A stretch of DNA of 64,000 nt from JBOHUC01 sp050733935 (GTDB taxonomy: Bacteria > Eisenbacteria > RBG-16-71-46 > DASYSL01): assembly GCA_050733935.1 (NCBI GenBank), contig JBOHUC010000093.1, forward strand, positions 1 to 64,000, given 5' to 3'. Positions 62,261-64,000 of the stretch are shown one piece after another (the stretch's first letter is position 1; each line of letters opens with the position of its first letter). The notes beneath the pieces were generated by a model, which ran no database searches, was not told where the DNA came from, and saw only the letters and a list, made by a program, of their open reading frames with translations. A program made the position numbers and the translations under genes.

Positions 62261-64000
62261 TCAGCGATCGAGGAGTTTCGGGCCGAAGGCCTCGAACAGC
62301 ACGCGCCCCTCGGCCTGCGCGGGCGAGTCCACACCCAGGATCGCGGAGATCGTGGGCGCGATGTCGACCGTCGAGACGGGCTGCCAGATCGTTCCCTTCT
62401 TGATGCCGTAGCCCCAGAGCACGAACGGCACGTGCGCGTCGTAGCGATACGGTGTGCCATGGCTCGTCCGGAGGGTGCGACCCGTACCGAAGAATGCGTA
62501 CGGCTTCGTCACGAGGACGAGGTCACCGCTCCGGTACGGATCGAACCCGGCGCGCACTTTCTGCCCGACCGCGTCGAGCACGCGCACGCCGGCCAGGTCC
62601 TCGGCGGGATAGCCGCTCGCGAGATACGGATTCGTGCGCGCGGAGTCTGCGAGGATGCGCGCCGCCTGCCTGCGCGTGAGCCCGGCTTTCCCGAGGACTT
62701 CGTCGTCGAAGTGCACGAGACCCGATCCGACGGCCCGCGCGAACGCCTTGAGGCCTGTGGCCTTCGATCCTGCGGCTTTGATGAGCGTGCTGTCGATCCA
62801 CGCGTTGAGCCACGTGCCGCCGAGGCCGCCGACGGAATCGGCCGGCCCGGTCTCGAACAGGCGCGCCACGCGCGGTGCCGGGGAGACTCCGTGATCGGCC
62901 GTGATCGAGATCGTGTAGCGGCCCCTGCCGACGCGCTGATCGAGCACGCGCAGGAACGCCGCGACCCGGCGATCGAGACGCGCCGCCAGATCGAGCGCCT
63001 CGGGGCTGTCGGGCCCGAACTGGTGGCCCACGAGATCGGTGATCGACACCGAGACGATGAGGAGGTCGGGAATCTCGTCCGCACCCAATCCCTCCCCCGC
63101 GACCGCGGCTTCCGCGAAGTCGAACAGCCCGTCGAGCGCGAACGGATGGAGCTGAAGGCCGAGCGTGCCCGGACGCGTGTCCTCGGGTCCGGTGACGACC
63201 GAGTGCGGAAACGCATCCGTGGGATCGGCGGAGATCGTTCCGAGATAGGCCTCGGGCGGAAGGAGAGCGGTCCACGGCTCGCGCCGGGCGGCTTCCACCT
63301 TCGCGCGGCGCGCGATGTTCGCCTGCTCGGCCCACGGCGGCAGCGCGCTCGTATAGTACGTGCTCGTCTGCATGAGGCCGCTCGCCGCATCGAGCCAGTA
63401 CACGCCGTTCGGTCTTCGGCCGCCGGCGAGCACGGCCCCGCGGGCCTTGTCCGAGACCGCGATCACGCGTCCCGCGCCGTGCGTCGCGCCGCGCAGCGCG
63501 TCGGCGACCGATTGCACGCGCAGGCGCTGAGGCGAGGCAGGCTCTCCCGTTCCCTCGATGCCGATCGGCTTGACCGAGCGATCCTCGGCCGCCGCCACGT
63601 AACGATTCTCACGCGGCTCGTACCATTCGTTCGCGACGATTCCGTGAGACGAGGGCGGCGCGCCCGTGAGCCACGTGGCGTGGCCCGGTCCCGTGAGCGT
63701 CGGCACATAGGGAATCGTGCAATCGCGGAAACGCGACCCTTCGTCGAGGATGCGACGCAATCCGTCCGAGCCGAACACCGGGCGATAGCGGTCGAGCAGA
63801 TCGTCGCGGTACTGATCGAACAGCATCGCGACGACGAGTCGGGGCCCGGGGCGGATCGGAGCCACAGCACTCGCTTCGACGCCGCGCGCGAACGCGTCGA
63901 GAGGAACGAGCTCTCCCGGGACCTGCGCGCCGGCCGGTGTGCGGCCGGAGACGCACAGCAACGCACCGAGCACTCCGAGCACGACGAGCGTGCGCAGCGG
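62261..64000 (-). CDS. Alkaline phosphatase superfamily (PafA/NPP-like), 5' end outside the window
   Basis: At least 573 residues. The frame is open to the right edge; a GTG at 63982 is the innermost candidate start, but codons beyond it (PLRTLVV) extend the signal peptide, so the true start is probably at or past the edge. The N-terminal hydrophobic part (VLGVLGALLCVSG) is followed by RLVVAMLFDQYRDD (metal Asp). The nucleophile Thr lies in PYVPTLTGPGHATWLTG, the remaining metal sites in VSVSITDLVGHQFGP and ISITADHGVSP, and HVPFVLWGYG closes the domain. Most like PafA-type alkaline phosphatases, secreted. First gene seen of the operon toward AAA/VWA. Confidence 0.9.
   Translation of the reverse strand, partial: PLRTLVVLGVLGALLCVSGRTPAGAQVPGELVPLDAFARGVEASAVAPIRPGPRLVVAMLFDQYRDDLLDRYRPVFGSDGLRRILDEGSRFRDCTIPYVPTLTGPGHATWLTGAPPSSHGIVANEWYEPRENRYVAAAEDRSVKPIGIEGTGEPASPQRLRVQSVADALRGATHGAGRVIAVSDKARGAVLAGGRRPNGVYWLDAASGLMQTSTYYTSALPPWAEQANIARRAKVEAARREPWTALLPPEAYLGTISADPTDAFPHSVVTGPEDTRPGTLGLQLHPFALDGLFDFAEAAVAGEGLGADEIPDLLIVSVSITDLVGHQFGPDSPEALDLAARLDRRVAAFLRVLDQRVGRGRYTISITADHGVSPAPRVARLFETGPADSVGGLGGTWLNAWIDSTLIKAAGSKATGLKAFARAVGSGLVHFDDEVLGKAGLTRRQAARILADSARTNPYLASGYPAEDLAGVRVLDAVGQKVRAGFDPYRSGDLVLVTKPYAFFGTGRTLRTSHGTPYRYDAHVPFVLWGYGIKKGTIWQPVSTVDIAPTISAILGVDSPAQAEGRVLFEAFGPKLLDR

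Overview
The window is a chromosomal segment of a GC-rich (roughly 65-70% by eye), Gram-negative-type, uncultured bacterium. Several secreted proteins end in a FlgD-like immunoglobulin tail, lipoproteins and an outer-membrane barrel are present, and a complete Tad pilus locus is encoded. Together these suggest an FCB-related lineage of the Candidatus Eisenbacteria kind; this is inference from gene content, not a marker-gene placement. No rRNA, tRNA or CRISPR array was found.

Layout. 1-2.3 kb: a low-GC beta-helix gene cut by an 856-bp IS5-family element. 2.3-6.6 kb: a lipoprotein, an NtrB-like sensor kinase and an NtrC-like sigma-54 activator in one overlapping operon. 6.9-10.6 kb: an HTH regulator divergent from a CPBP protease, a HerA-like ATPase and a DUF192 protein. 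10.8-15.7 kb: a second low-GC block with an overlapping pair of large secreted proteins (kelch and subtilisin). 15.9-25.6 kb: the Tad operon on the minus strand, flp-tadV-tadE-cpaB-cpaC-tadG-cpaE-cpaF-tadB-tadC plus a 35-residue membrane peptide. It is preceded by a sigma-54 promoter and a dyad at 25.8 kb and closed by a hairpin.

26.2-41 kb: mostly single housekeeping genes and short operons (nadE, a lipoprotein and outer-membrane barrel pair, NUDIX, PDZ protein, rlmD-like methyltransferase, two secreted hydrolase/rhodanese genes, pepA, an orphan SdhC-like cytochrome b with an SDR and a glycosyltransferase). 41-44 kb: a peroxide/iron cluster (PerR-like regulator, rubrerythrin, CCG-type Fe-S oxidoreductase, DUF3501). 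44-50 kb: an HtrA-like protease without export signal, a KefB-type antiporter and a kelch lipoprotein.

50-56.6 kb: a Cys-rich membrane protein, a 7Fe ferredoxin, and an iron-uptake operon (FTR1-DUF2318 fusion, two FtsX permeases, an ABC ATPase fused to a complete DtxR-like repressor, MutT). The operon lies behind a near-perfect Fur box and is the strongest candidate for an unusual system. 56.8-64 kb: a YvlD/holin-4 membrane protein and a membrane-inserted EEP-family protein, then a minus-strand operon of alkaline-phosphatase-like protein, zinc-ribbon protein, ChlI/MoxR-like AAA ATPase, VWA protein and a secreted protein.

Regulatory themes: ATGA/GTGA overlaps couple many genes. Promoters resemble sigma-70 with -10 boxes of the form TAGNNT. 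At three loci a GC hairpin with a T-rich tail sits almost at the predicted transcript 5' end.
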